Positions 19,115-27,954 of a stretch of 64,000 nucleotides of DNA are shown here, piece by piece. Both the position numbers and the translations under genes were made by a program. Origin of the DNA: an uncultured Paracoccaceae bacterium (GTDB lineage Bacteria; Pseudomonadota; Alphaproteobacteria; Rhodobacterales; Rhodobacteraceae); the NCBI GenBank assembly GCA_905182355.1, contig CAJJBH010000009.1, positions 1 to 64,000 on the forward strand. The letters run 5' to 3'. Each line of letters starts with the position of its first letter. Positions within the stretch are counted from its first letter, which is position 1. A model generated the notes under the pieces. That model was not told the origin of the DNA, searched no databases, and was given only the letters and a program-made list of their open reading frames with translations.

Positions 19115-20236
19115 ATGAGTTTTGAGACCCCCGGACCCGTTGAAACCGATCTGGCCACAGCGATCTCCCCGATAGAGGACATTATCGCGGATGCCAAAGC
19201 GGGCCGCATGTTTATTCTGGTGGATCACGAGGATCGCGAGAACGAAGGCGATCTGGTGATCCCAGCCAATTTCGCCGACGCCGATGCGATCAACTTTATG
19301 GCGACGCACGGACGTGGCTTGATCTGCGTCACACTGCCGGCCGAGCGGATCGAGGAACTTGGCCTGCCGATGATGGCCATGCACAATTCGTCACGCCACG
19401 AAACCGCGTTTACCGTCTCTATTGAGGCCCGCGAAGGCGTCACCACCGGAATCTCAGCAGGCGACCGCGCCTTAACCGTGGCCACAGTCATCGATCCCGA
19501 AATGACATCTGCTGACATCGCCACACCGGGCCACGTCTTCCCCCTTCGCGCCCGTCAAGGTGGCGTGTTGGTACGCGCAGGGCATACTGAGGCGGGTTGC
19601 GATGTGTCGCGCCTTGCAGGGCATTACCCATCCTCAGTCATTTGCGAAATCATGCGGCCCGACGGTGAAATGGCGCGGCTGCCCGACCTGATTGAATACG
19701 CCAAAACACATGATCTGAAAATCGGCACCATCAGTGATTTGATCGCCTACAGACGTCGACACGATAACCTTGTGGTCGAAACCGACGCGCGTAAAATCAC
19801 CTCCCAGCACGGCGGCGAATGGGACATGCGGGTTTTCACCGACCAGACTTATGGCATCGAACATGTGGTCATGACCAAAGGCGACATCACCACCGACGCG
19901 CCTGTTCTTGTGCGCACCCACGCGATGAACGAGGTCAGCGATATCCTTGGCCTTGGCACTAAATCCGTGGGCGAACTGCCCCGCGCGATGGAAATCATCG
20001 CCACCGAAGGGCGCGGCGTCATCTGCCTGTTCCGTCAACCACGCAAAGAGCTGTTCAGCAGCGACGAAGATGGACCAAAGGTTGTGAAAAACACTGGGCT
20101 TGGGGCACAAATGCTGGCGAAATTAGGACTTACGAAACTGACACTTCTTACAGATAGCCCAATGACCACCTATGTGGGGCTTGAGGCGTATGGCCTCGAA
20201 ATCACCGGCACACGTCCGATTATGGGAAAAAGCTAA
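19115..20236 (+). CDS. ribB: DHBP synthase fused to a degenerate GTP cyclohydrolase II domain (RibBX)
   Basis: The N-terminal domain makes 3,4-dihydroxy-2-butanone 4-phosphate from ribulose 5-phosphate for riboflavin synthesis; its DHEDRENEGDL acidic motif is intact near residue 38. The C-terminal 170 residues align with GTP cyclohydrolase II, but the zinc-binding CxxGDxxxSxxCxC segment is replaced by THAMNEVSDILGLG, so it has no cysteine ligands. This matches the RibBX variant described in proteobacteria. The active GTP cyclohydrolase II must be elsewhere. I prefer ATG 19115, with GAAGGT upstream, over ATG 19082, which lacks a ribosome site. It overlaps ribH at TAATG. Confidence 0.9.
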   Translation: MSFETPGPVETDLATAISPIEDIIADAKAGRMFILVDHEDRENEGDLVIPANFADADAINFMATHGRGLICVTLPAERIEELGLPMMAMHNSSRHETAFTVSIEAREGVTTGISAGDRALTVATVIDPEMTSADIATPGHVFPLRARQGGVLVRAGHTEAGCDVSRLAGHYPSSVICEIMRPDGEMARLPDLIEYAKTHDLKIGTISDLIAYRRRHDNLVVETDARKITSQHGGEWDMRVFTDQTYGIEHVVMTKGDITTDAPVLVRTHAMNEVSDILGLGTKSVGELPRAMEIIATEGRGVICLFRQPRKELFSSDEDGPKVVKNTGLGAQMLAKLGLTKLTLLTDSPMTTYVGLEAYGLEITGTRPIMGKS

Positions 20237-20787
20237 TGGCATCCGCAGAACAACATCACATCCTTGAACGGCCCAACTTTGATAAACCCGTCAAGCTGTT
20301 GATTGTCGTCTCACCCTATTACAAAGACATCGCGGACAACATGGTTGCTGGCGCCAAGGCTGAAATCGAAGCTGCCGGTGGCGCATGGGACCTGATCGAA
20401 ATGCCTGGCGCGTTGGAAATTCCAACAGCCATCGGTATCTCTGATTGTAGCAGCAATTTTGATGGCTACGTTGCTTTAGGTTGCGTCATTCGCGGTGAAA
20501 CTACCCACTATGAAACCGTTTGCAACGACAGCTCCCGGGCGATCCAACTGCTAGGATTACAAGGCCTTTGCATCGGCAATGGCATCCTGACTGTCGAGAA
20601 TCGCAAACAGGCTGAAGTGCGCGCAGATCCCGCGGATCAAAACAAAGGGGGCGGTGCTGCCGCTGCCGCCTTGCATCTGATCGCCCTCAGCCGTAAGTGG
20701 GGCAACCAAAGCAAAGGTATCGGATTCAAACCTGCCTCGGAAAATACCCTGATGGCAGGCAGCACAGGCGGAAATACAACAGCATGA
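20236..20787 (+). CDS. ribH: 6,7-dimethyl-8-ribityllumazine synthase
   Basis: Lumazine synthase condenses the products of the RibD and RibB branches to give the riboflavin precursor. The 183-residue protein has the family segments VSPYYKDIADNMVAGA, MPGALEIPTAI and GCVIRGETTHYE (residues about 30-95). It shares a base with the end of ribBX (TAATG) and overlaps nusB by four bases (ATGA), so the four genes form one operon. The C-terminal tail is rather long and glycine-rich, typical of alphaproteobacterial versions. Confidence 0.96.
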   Translation: MASAEQHHILERPNFDKPVKLLIVVSPYYKDIADNMVAGAKAEIEAAGGAWDLIEMPGALEIPTAIGISDCSSNFDGYVALGCVIRGETTHYETVCNDSSRAIQLLGLQGLCIGNGILTVENRKQAEVRADPADQNKGGGAAAAALHLIALSRKWGNQSKGIGFKPASENTLMAGSTGGNTTA

Positions 20788-21266
20788 GCGGCGTTCACTC
20801 AAACCTATCTGGCAACCAGCGGCGCAAAATGCGTTCGGCCTCGCGGCTTTACGCGGTGCAAGCCCTGTTCCAGATGGAACATTCTTCCCAAACCATCGAT
20901 ATTGTGCGGGCTGAATTCCTGAACTTCCGGTTCGGCGAAACCTACGAGGGTGCGCAGATGGAAGATGGAGACATCGAACACTTTACCAACGTTCTCGAAG
21001 ACTCGGTCAACTATCAAGCTCAGATCGACCAACAGACCGATCGCGCTTTGGTTGCCAAATGGCCATTGGGCCGTATCGACCCCACATTGCGGGCTTTGTT
21101 CCGCGCGGCTGGCGGCGAAATGCGCGACATGTCGATCCCGCCAAAGGTTGTAATCAAAGAATATGTTGACGTGGCAGCGGCATTCTTCCCGGACGGTAAA
21201 GAACCCAGCTTTGTGAACGCAGTGCTAGATCACATGGCGCGTGAAGAACGGGCTGCTGAATTTTAA
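20784..21266 (+). CDS. nusB: Transcription antitermination factor NusB
   Basis: NusB binds boxA RNA with NusE and supports antitermination on ribosomal RNA operons. The 160-residue protein begins at ATG 20784, overlapping the ribH stop by four bases. It shows the helical NusB pattern, with RRKMRSASRLYAVQALFQME at residues 12-31 and KVVIKEYVDVAAAFFPDGKEPSFVNAVLD-like sequence at the end. ribH-nusB linkage is very common. The longer upstream extension in frame lies within ribH and is not needed. Confidence 0.95.
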   Translation: MSGVHSNLSGNQRRKMRSASRLYAVQALFQMEHSSQTIDIVRAEFLNFRFGETYEGAQMEDGDIEHFTNVLEDSVNYQAQIDQQTDRALVAKWPLGRIDPTLRALFRAAGGEMRDMSIPPKVVIKEYVDVAAAFFPDGKEPSFVNAVLDHMAREERAAEF

Positions 21267-21287
21267 GGTAATTTGAGGGAGTTCATG

Positions 21288-22256
21288 ATGCGGGCGATGC
21301 AAGTTGTAGAACTGGGCCAACCGCTGCAAATGAACGAGGTGGATACACCAAAGCCCGAAGTGGGCGAAGTGTTGGTGCGCATCCACACCTGCGGTCTGAA
21401 TTTTGGTGATCTGTTGGTCATCAAAGGCACCTATCAAGAAAAACCGGCGCTTCCTGCCACCATCGGCATGGAGATATGCGGCACAATCACCGCCCTTGGC
21501 GCAGGGGTTACGCACCTTAAAGTGGGCCAGAAAATCGGATCATACTGTGGCTTTGGTGGGCTTGCAGATTTCGCAGCAATCCGCGCCAACCTTTGTGTGC
21601 CATTGCCTGACGACATGAACCCCGTCGACGCAGCTGCATTTTTGATCGCTTATGGCACCAGCCACGTCGCCCTAGATTACAAAGCACATTTGAAAGCGGG
21701 TGAACGCTTGCTGGTTTTGGGTGCTTCGGGCGGTGTTGGTCTGACAGCGGTCGAATTGGGAAAACTGATGGGTGCCGAAGTCATCGCCTGTGCGCGCGGG
21801 ATCGAAAAGTTGGCAATCTGCAAACAGGCAGGGGCCGACCATCTGATCAATTCCGACACCGACGATATTCGCGCGATCGTAAAATCCTTGGGTGGGGCTG
21901 ATGTCGTTTATGATCCCATTGGCGGCGACCAATTCAAGGCGGCACTCAGGGCCTGCAATCCCGAAGCACGGATTTTGCCACTTGGCTTTGCATCGGGTGA
22001 CGTGCCGCAAATCCCAGCCAATCATCTGTTGGTCAAAAACCTGACGATCATTGGTTTTTACTGGGGTGGTTATACCCGTGTGAATCCAAAGGTTCTGACA
22101 GACAGTTTTGCCACTTTGATCGAGTGGTACTGCGCCGGACAAATCAAACCACACATCAGCGCGACGCTGCCGTTGGAAGACGCGAACGCAGCGTTGGAAT
22201 TGTTGCGCACGCGCAAGGCGACGGGCAAGGTTGTTGTGGAAATCTCAAAACCTTAA
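21288..22256 (+). CDS. NADPH:quinone oxidoreductase family protein
   Basis: This is a zinc-free medium-chain dehydrogenase/reductase of the quinone oxidoreductase type. About 322 residues include the N-terminal GroES-like half (VLVRIHTCGLNFGDLL, PATIGMEICG) and a nucleotide-binding half with LVLGASGGVGLTAVELGKLMGAEVIA near residue 140. Substrate is not predictable; such enzymes reduce quinones or enoyl groups with NADPH. ATG 21288 has AGGGAG at 6 bases; ATG 21285 is the alternative. It follows nusB by 21 bases and may be co-transcribed. Its stop codon lies in a TTAA-N7-TTAA motif. Confidence 0.88.
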   Translation: MRAMQVVELGQPLQMNEVDTPKPEVGEVLVRIHTCGLNFGDLLVIKGTYQEKPALPATIGMEICGTITALGAGVTHLKVGQKIGSYCGFGGLADFAAIRANLCVPLPDDMNPVDAAAFLIAYGTSHVALDYKAHLKAGERLLVLGASGGVGLTAVELGKLMGAEVIACARGIEKLAICKQAGADHLINSDTDDIRAIVKSLGGADVVYDPIGGDQFKAALRACNPEARILPLGFASGDVPQIPANHLLVKNLTIIGFYWGGYTRVNPKVLTDSFATLIEWYCAGQIKPHISATLPLEDANAALELLRTRKATGKVVVEISKP

Positions 22257-22471
22257 ACGATAGTTAACTGCTTGATCCAAAGGTTAACGCGGCGCAATTG
22301 TTAACGATGTATGAATGGCGCTTTGGACGCCAGTTTGTACATATCCGCCCCCTATATGTACAAAGCACTGAAATAGCGCTGTTTTTGGATTATTCTGCCA
22401 AGCGAAATTGTACAAATGACGGGTAAAATTGTACATTTGGGCCTGTTTTGGCCAGCGCACTGTCCGTTAAC
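22253..22471. repeat. Repeat-rich gap between convergent genes
   Basis: This 210-base gap between two convergent genes holds no reading frame but is unusually ordered. TTAA-N7-TTAA, the CtrA full-site pattern, lies at 22253-22267. GTTAAC occurs at 22263, 22283, 22300 and 22466. A perfect inverted repeat TTTGTACATAT-N9-ATATGTACAAA covers 22334-22364. AAATTGTACA is repeated directly at 22405-22414 and 22426-22435, exactly 21 bases apart. It could be an operator cluster for an unannotated RNA, a paired terminator structure, or a relic; I cannot say which. Confidence 0.6.
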
Positions 22472-23444
22472 GCCCCTTCATCTTGCCCCGCACCAACGTC
22501 CGTTTTTTCTGTGCTTCGCGCAGGAACACAAACACCCCTGAGGCAAGGATCATAGCGATCCCGATCCAGACTTCGAGCACTGGAAGATCTGAGAAAATCA
22601 TCCAACCCCAGAACACTGCTAAGGGCAGTCCAATGTACTCAAACGGGGCGACTGTCGCGGCGTCTGCCATGCGGTACGCCTGGCTTAGACCATAGCCAAT
22701 GATGGCTGCGTTCAGGCCCAAAACTGCGAACAGCCAATAGTCGCTTTGGTCGGGCCTAACCCATGCCCGCAGCAGGAATTGGATCGATGCATTGTCAGAC
22801 CCCTGTGCAAATCGCCCATCGCCTGCAATCAGATAAAATCCAATGGAAACAATGATAAAGGTGGCTTGAATGTAGACGGCAAGCGCAGACGCCTTGCTTT
22901 GAACGCCCAGCTTTCGGGTCAGCAATTGGTTCAACGCATAGGTCAGCGCAGCGACCACTGGCAGCAGCAAAATAACGCGGGACGCCCCCAACGTATCAAC
23001 GCCCTCCCACGGTCGCTGCATAATGATGACACCAATGAAACCAAAGACCACCGCACCAAGGCGCAATGGCCCCACTTTCTCACCTAAAATCGGGATCGAC
23101 AGCAGCGTGATAAACAAGGGTGCCGCGAAAAAAAGCGCCGTCGCGTCCGCCAAAGGAATGGCTGCCAAGGCTACAAAAAACGTCATATTGGACGTCACAA
23201 TCAAAAGCCCGCGCAAAATATGTAAAACGGGCTGTTTGGTCCGTAAAATGCGCCACCCGCCTTCCAGTTGAACAAAGACAAAGCTGAACAAAATGGCAAT
23301 GAATGAACGGGTGAAAACCATCTCGTGCAGCGGATAACCACCAGACAGTTGTTTGATAAGCATGTCATTGATTGAAATACAAAAAACGGACCCTAGAACG
23401 AATAGGATGCCGATATTTGCGTTGTTTTGCGGTGCTGTGTTCAT
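22467..23444 (-). CDS. DMT-superfamily (EamA) membrane transporter
   Basis: This inner-membrane protein has 325 residues and about ten hydrophobic segments in two EamA halves, the layout of drug/metabolite transporters and RhaT/YdcZ-like permeases. The first half starts after NNANIGILFVLGSVFCISIND, and the second begins near VILLLPVVAALTYALNQLL. Substrate cannot be read from sequence; members export amino acids, nucleosides or other metabolites. It stands alone between a convergent oxidoreductase and a divergent CoxG-like gene. The ribosome site is weak (TTAGG). Confidence 0.85.
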   Translation of the reverse strand: MNTAPQNNANIGILFVLGSVFCISINDMLIKQLSGGYPLHEMVFTRSFIAILFSFVFVQLEGGWRILRTKQPVLHILRGLLIVTSNMTFFVALAAIPLADATALFFAAPLFITLLSIPILGEKVGPLRLGAVVFGFIGVIIMQRPWEGVDTLGASRVILLLPVVAALTYALNQLLTRKLGVQSKASALAVYIQATFIIVSIGFYLIAGDGRFAQGSDNASIQFLLRAWVRPDQSDYWLFAVLGLNAAIIGYGLSQAYRMADAATVAPFEYIGLPLAVFWGWMIFSDLPVLEVWIGIAMILASGVFVFLREAQKKRTLVRGKMKGR

Positions 23445-23537
23445 GGCCTAAGCCCTATCACGGAAACCATTTTCAGCAATAGCTTTGTGTCATAGAAGCA
23501 GTTAAGCTTCGTCAACACGAATGAAGGACAAAACGCC

Positions 23538-24056
23538 ATGAAAATGACCGACACCCGCCCGATCAAAGCCACCCCTGCTGAGGTCTACGCCGCCCTGCTG
23601 GACCCCGAGGTTTTGAAAGCATGTGTGCCCGGCGCGACGGAAGTGACAGGCAATCCTAAAGACGGCTTTGAAGCATCGGTGACCCAAAAGGTTGGTCCTG
23701 TTAAAGCGACGTTCAAAGGGCAGGTCACACTTTCAGATATGGTTGAAAATCAGTCGCTTACCATTGATGGTCAGGGAAAAGGCGGTGCCGCTGGGTTTGC
23801 CAAGGGTGGTGCCAAAGTTAGTATCGCTGAAACGCCTGAAGGTAGCGAACTAAGCTATGACGTTGAGGCGAAGGTAGGCGGAAAACTTGCCCAACTGGGT
23901 AGCCGGATTATTGACGGGTTTTCCAAAAAAATGGCAGATCAGTTTTTCACAAACCTTCAGGAACATCTTGAAGGTCCAGCAGAATCTGACGCAATTGAAG
24001 CGTCCGAAACAGGCGAGAAAAAGGGTTGGATCAGTCGTTTGACTGGCAAAGAATAA
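23538..24056 (+). CDS. CoxG/SRPBCC-family protein
   Basis: The first 145 residues form an SRPBCC (START-like) lipid- or ligand-binding fold of the CoxG type, with the opening PIKATPAEVYAALLDPEVLKACVPG. A short tail ends in a basic WISRLTGKE. CoxG in CO-dehydrogenase clusters recruits the enzyme to the membrane, but no CO dehydrogenase genes are present here, so this is probably a general family member of unknown role. AAGGAC lies before the ATG. The next genes encode an ABC exporter in the same direction, 81 bases on. Confidence 0.8.
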   Translation: MKMTDTRPIKATPAEVYAALLDPEVLKACVPGATEVTGNPKDGFEASVTQKVGPVKATFKGQVTLSDMVENQSLTIDGQGKGGAAGFAKGGAKVSIAETPEGSELSYDVEAKVGGKLAQLGSRIIDGFSKKMADQFFTNLQEHLEGPAESDAIEASETGEKKGWISRLTGKE

Positions 24057-24137
24057 CGCGCAGTCCCTGTGCATTTCCGCTCTGGCAACTGGGCCGTGAC
24101 CTCCTTAGTTTAACCCTAACTTTTGGCGGAGATAAAA

Positions 24138-25067
24138 ATGCCCTGCATTCTAGATATCAAAGACCTACGCAAATCCTATGAGGGTGGTTTTGAAGCGCTC
24201 AAAGGCGTAACGTTAGAGATCAACGAAGGTGAGATCATCGCGCTTCTTGGTCCCAATGGCGCAGGAAAAACCACTTTAATTTCAACGATTTGCGGCATAA
24301 CCTCAGCGACATCTGGCGAAGTGAAAGTTGCAGGTCACTGCATCAAAGATGACTTTCGCGCGGCACGCCGCCTTATCGGTTTGGTCCCGCAAGAAGTTGC
24401 GTTAGAACCATTCGAGAAAGTAATTAACACGGTGCGGTTCTCACGTGGGCTGTTCGGGAAATCCCGTGACGAGGCCGCAATTGAACATATTCTTAGACGA
24501 CTGTCGCTTTGGGATAAGCGCAATAATCCGATTAAAGAATTGTCCGGTGGCATGAAGCGCCGCGTGTTGATCGCCAAGGCGTTGGCACATGAACCGCGGG
24601 TCCTGTTTCTGGACGAACCAACTGCCGGCGTTGACGTCGAATTGCGCAAAGATATGTGGGACATCGTTGCCGACCTAAAGGCTGACGGCGTTACAATTAT
24701 TCTGACAACCCACTACATCGAAGAGGCGGAAGCCATCGCGGATCGTGTTGGTGTGATCGCCAAGGGCGAGTTGTTGTTGGTCGAAGAAAAGGCCAAGTTG
24801 ATGGCCCGCATGGGCAAGAAAGAGTTAGAGGTTCAACTGACCGAACCGCTGGCGGCGATTCCTGCAGCGTTGTCGAAGTACAACCTGACTCAGACGGCTG
24901 ACAAAACAGCTGTGATTTATACATACGACACCAAAGGTGAGCGTACAGGTATCACCCAATTGTTGAACGATATTGCGTCAGCAGGCCTGTCCTTGCGGGA
25001 TGTTTCGACCCGTCAAAGCAGTCTTGAGGACATCTTTGTGACCTTAGTACAGGAGGATGCAGCATGA
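24138..25067 (+). CDS. ABC-2 type exporter, ATP-binding subunit
   Basis: The 309-residue ATPase has Walker [13 protein letters not shown] near residue 38, the ABC signature LSGGMKRR near 140, Walker [13 protein letters not shown] near 160 and the switch histidine in TTHYIEEAE near 195. The closest described types are NodI/CcmA-like and YadG-like ABC-2 exporters. It probably pairs with the permease that overlaps its end by four bases. I use ATG 24138 because GGCGGAG lies 6 bases upstream; TTG 24123 would give five extra residues. Substrate unknown. Confidence 0.92.
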   Translation: MPCILDIKDLRKSYEGGFEALKGVTLEINEGEIIALLGPNGAGKTTLISTICGITSATSGEVKVAGHCIKDDFRAARRLIGLVPQEVALEPFEKVINTVRFSRGLFGKSRDEAAIEHILRRLSLWDKRNNPIKELSGGMKRRVLIAKALAHEPRVLFLDEPTAGVDVELRKDMWDIVADLKADGVTIILTTHYIEEAEAIADRVGVIAKGELLLVEEKAKLMARMGKKELEVQLTEPLAAIPAALSKYNLTQTADKTAVIYTYDTKGERTGITQLLNDIASAGLSLRDVSTRQSSLEDIFVTLVQEDAA

Positions 25068-25825
25068 ACTGGACTGCAATCAAAGCAATCTACGTATTTG
25101 AAATGGCGCGGTTTTTCCGAACTTTTCTGCAAAGCTTGATTTCACCTGTAATTTCTACGTCACTTTATTTCGTGGTTTTTGGCGCGGCCATTGGCAGTCG
25201 CATCGATCAGGTCGACGGGGTCAACTATGGTGCATTCATCGTGCCAGGATTGATCATGTTGACGGTTATGACCCAAGCGATTTCAAACGCATCATTTGGC
25301 ATCTATTTCCCGAAATTCATAGGCACCATTTATGAACTGTTGTCTGCCCCGATTAGCTTTTTAGAGATCGTTTTGGGCTACGTTGGCGCAGCGGCGACCA
25401 AGGCCATGTTCATTGGCGTTATCATCATGATCACGTCGTTCTTTTTTGTTGATATCCAAATTCAACATCCCTTCGCGATGGTACTGTTCCTTGTGCTGAC
25501 CTGCATAAGCTTTGCATTGTTCGGCTTTATCATTGGTATCTGGGCAAAGAATTTTGAGCAGCTGCAATTGGTTCCATTGTTGATAGTCACGCCCTTGGTT
25601 TTCTTGGGCGGTTCGTTTTATTCCATTTCGATGCTGCCCCCAGTTTGGCAAACGATTTCAATGTTTAATCCCGTTGTTTATTTGATCTCCGGCTTTCGTT
25701 GGGCGTTCTTTGGACTGGAAGATGTGCCTGTTTTGACCAGTCTGCTTGCGATTGGTTTTTTCACCGCGCTGTGCCTTGCTGCGGTCTACTGGATCTTCAA
25801 AACGGGTTGGCGTATTCGCACGTAA
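25064..25825 (+). CDS. ABC-2 type exporter, permease subunit
   Basis: This 253-residue inner-membrane protein has six hydrophobic segments and the ABC-2 membrane domain pattern, with [10 protein letters not shown]-like sequence near residue 40, [19 protein letters not shown] near residue 80 and [16 protein letters not shown] near residue 185. It starts at ATG 25064 inside the end of the ATPase gene (ATGA overlap), so the two form one transporter. The YadH/NodJ-type family exports lipids, polysaccharides or drugs; nothing nearby identifies the cargo. Confidence 0.92.
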   Translation: MNWTAIKAIYVFEMARFFRTFLQSLISPVISTSLYFVVFGAAIGSRIDQVDGVNYGAFIVPGLIMLTVMTQAISNASFGIYFPKFIGTIYELLSAPISFLEIVLGYVGAAATKAMFIGVIIMITSFFFVDIQIQHPFAMVLFLVLTCISFALFGFIIGIWAKNFEQLQLVPLLIVTPLVFLGGSFYSISMLPPVWQTISMFNPVVYLISGFRWAFFGLEDVPVLTSLLAIGFFTALCLAAVYWIFKTGWRIRT

Positions 25826-25888
25826 TCTGAACATTCTCAAACATGCGGACCCTTGTTTGAATAGGCGTCGCAACTTAGATTGGTAAAT

Positions 25889-26686
25889 ATGAAACGCTGG
25901 ATCCCTTTTTTGAAATCCGACCCGACCGTTGCGGTTATTCGCCTTCAAGGCATGATCGCCAGTGGTGGGCGCGGCGCGTTAAACGATCAAGCCTTATGTG
26001 GTGTGATTGAAAAAGCGTTTAACCGTGGCAAACCCGTGGCCGTCGCGCTTGAGGTCAATTCGCCGGGGGGGAGCCCTGTGCAATCGTCTTTGATTGGGGC
26101 GCGTATTCGGCGTTTGGCTGAAGAAAAAAACATTCCCGTCATCGCATTTGTCGAAGATGTTGCGGCATCGGGTGGTTATTGGCTGGCGGCTGCTGCGGAT
26201 GAGATTTACGCTGATCCTTCGTCTGTTGTTGGGTCCATTGGTGTAATTTCTGCGGGGTTTGGGGCGCATGAATTATTGGCCCGTCAGGGTATTGAGCGCC
26301 GCGTATACACAGCAGGTAAATCCAAATCTATGTTGGACCCTTTTCGGGCGGAACAGCCCGAAGATGTTGAGCGGCTCAAGGAGTTGCTGAACGATATACA
26401 CACCAATTTTATTGACCACATAACGGCCCGGCGCGGCGATAAGTTGGACAAGGGAACCGAACTGTTCACCGGTGAAATCTGGTTGGCGAAACGGGCAGTG
26501 GACCTTGGGTTAATCGACGGAATTGGTCATCTGAAACCACTGCTGAAAGAACGCTTTGGCACGAAGGTAAAGTTTCGTCATTACGGCCTTAAACGCTCGT
26601 TTATGTCCCGATTTGGGGCGCATATGGCGCAGGATGCGATGGCATCTGTTGAAGAACGCGCAGCCTTTGCGCAGTTCGGGTTGTAG
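25889..26686 (+). CDS. S49-family serine peptidase (SppA/SohB-like)
   Basis: S49 peptidases degrade signal peptides and membrane-protein fragments with a Ser-Lys dyad. The serine lies in VAASGGYWLAAAADEIYADP near residue 90 and the lysine in AGKSKSMLDPF near residue 145. At 265 residues it is a short form. It has no N-terminal signal or membrane anchor, only MKRWIPFLKSDPTVAVIRLQG. ATG 25889 is chosen over TTG 25880. Three bases after the stop begins a small membrane zinc-ribbon gene, which might supply the missing anchor; that is inference. Confidence 0.9.
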   Translation: MKRWIPFLKSDPTVAVIRLQGMIASGGRGALNDQALCGVIEKAFNRGKPVAVALEVNSPGGSPVQSSLIGARIRRLAEEKNIPVIAFVEDVAASGGYWLAAAADEIYADPSSVVGSIGVISAGFGAHELLARQGIERRVYTAGKSKSMLDPFRAEQPEDVERLKELLNDIHTNFIDHITARRGDKLDKGTELFTGEIWLAKRAVDLGLIDGIGHLKPLLKERFGTKVKFRHYGLKRSFMSRFGAHMAQDAMASVEERAAFAQFGL

Positions 26687-26689
26687 GGC

Positions 26690-26857
26690 ATGATTTTTAA
26701 GATCGTAACGCTGTTTTTGGTGTTTATTGCTTGCCTTGCAATGTTAGGAAAAATGCATTGGATTGGTGGAAAACGCCTACAAAACGCTAAGTGTAAATCC
26801 TGTGGTCGGTTTCGGATCGGCAAAGGCCCGTGTGGCTGTGGACGCAATAAATTGTAA
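26690..26857 (+). CDS. 55-residue membrane protein with a C-terminal zinc ribbon
   Basis: ATG 26690 opens a 55-codon frame ending in TAA at 26855-26857. Residues 2-20 are one hydrophobic helix (IFKIVTLFLVFIACLAMLG). The rest is basic and contains CKSC at 35-38 and CGC at 48-50, a four-cysteine set typical of a zinc ribbon. It starts 3 bases after the S49 peptidase stop, so it is surely co-transcribed and probably coupled. Composition and cysteine spacing argue that it is a real gene despite its size. Function unknown. Confidence 0.75.
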   Translation: MIFKIVTLFLVFIACLAMLGKMHWIGGKRLQNAKCKSCGRFRIGKGPCGCGRNKL

Positions 26858-26885
26858 CGCTTTTTTATGTCGAAAAGGACCCCAC

Positions 26886-27665
26886 ATGACCCATAGTCTT
26901 GTGACTGGCGCAGGCCATCGATTGGGACGGGCTATGGCGCTGTATTTGGCGCAGCGTGGGCACCATGTTGCGGTGCATTATTCTACCTCCGCCACAGCAG
27001 CAAATGAGGTTGTGAATGAGATTAAAGCAATGGGGCGCAACGCTGTTGCCTTGCAGGCCGATTTGCTGGATGGGGATCAAGCGCAGGCGTTACTGCCACG
27101 GGCCAGTGAGCAATTGGGCGGACCGATATATCTTCTTGTAAATAACGCATCTATTTTTGAACATGACACTGTGAACTCGGCAACCCGCGCCTCTTGGGAT
27201 AGGAACATGGATAGCAATTTGCGCGCACCATTTTTGTTAACCCAAGCGATGGCTGCACAAGGTTTGACCGCGAAGTTAGACAATGACGGTGAACCCATTT
27301 CTGCTGGCCTGATTGTCAATATGATAGATCAACGGGTCAAAAAATTGACGCCAGATTTCATGACGTACACACTTGCCAAAATGGGACTGTGGGCGTTGAC
27401 TCAAACATCAGCGCGCGCGTTAGCACCAAACATTCGTGTGAATGCAATTGGGCCGGGTCCCACACTGCAGAGCGGCCATCAAGATGCTACAAATTTTGCT
27501 AAGCAGCGGGCTGCGACAGTTTTGAAGCGTGGATCAAACCCATCCGACATAACGGCCGCATTGGGGTACTTTATAGATGCCCCAGGGGTCACTGGGCAGT
27601 TGATTTGCACGGATGGAGGGCAACATTTAGGGTGGGAAACGCCAGATGTGATTGGCGTCGACTAA
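26886..27665 (+). CDS. Short-chain dehydrogenase, pteridine-reductase/FolM-like
   Basis: The 259-residue protein is a classical SDR. It has the cofactor motif VTGAGHRLGRAMALYLA at the N-terminus, the LLVNNAS segment near residue 88, and a YTLAKMGLWALTQ active-site segment near residue 160. The RLG ending of the first motif and HYSTSATAANEVV resemble pteridine reductase and dihydromonapterin reductase (FolM), so a role in tetrahydro-pterin or folate supply is plausible but not proven. ATG 26886 lies just after the zinc-ribbon gene; longer frames upstream overlap that gene. Confidence 0.8.
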   Translation: MTHSLVTGAGHRLGRAMALYLAQRGHHVAVHYSTSATAANEVVNEIKAMGRNAVALQADLLDGDQAQALLPRASEQLGGPIYLLVNNASIFEHDTVNSATRASWDRNMDSNLRAPFLLTQAMAAQGLTAKLDNDGEPISAGLIVNMIDQRVKKLTPDFMTYTLAKMGLWALTQTSARALAPNIRVNAIGPGPTLQSGHQDATNFAKQRAATVLKRGSNPSDITAALGYFIDAPGVTGQLICTDGGQHLGWETPDVIGVD

Positions 27666-27954
27666 AGCTGCCCTTTAGGTTAGTTCTGCACCGCGTTCAC
27701 AAAAAGTTATGATTTCGTTGCGAAAGTGCTTTTGTTTTCAGTATGTTGTAAGAGGCGAATAAAAATATCTTTTTTTATCAAAGGGTTACGCCAATGCCCA
27801 TTTTTTAGGCGAACCGTGGAAATAGCCAGAAACTAACGAAATTTGGTAGGTACACTAAAGTTATATACAGACTTATCCACAAGAACGGTGGATGACTTAA
27901 TGGTTGATCCAACTTGGACTACAGTGCAGCCAAAGCAAGAATCGAGTGCGACTC
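27666..27954. other. Intergenic region upstream of uvrC with a perfect DnaA box
   Basis: This gap of 289 bases is AT-rich and has no gene. It contains TTATCCACA at 27873-27881, a perfect DnaA-box sequence. Near the uvrC start, two GANTC sites (GAATC and GACTC) occur within 20 bases. No clean alphaproteobacterial LexA box (GTTC-N7-GTTC) was found. The uvrC promoter presumably lies here. Confidence 0.5.

Noticed and set aside
27683-27710. LexA/SOS box upstream of uvrC (GTTC-N7-GTTC)
   Set aside because: Two GTTC sites occur but with eight bases between them, and another pair has a mismatch; not convincing.
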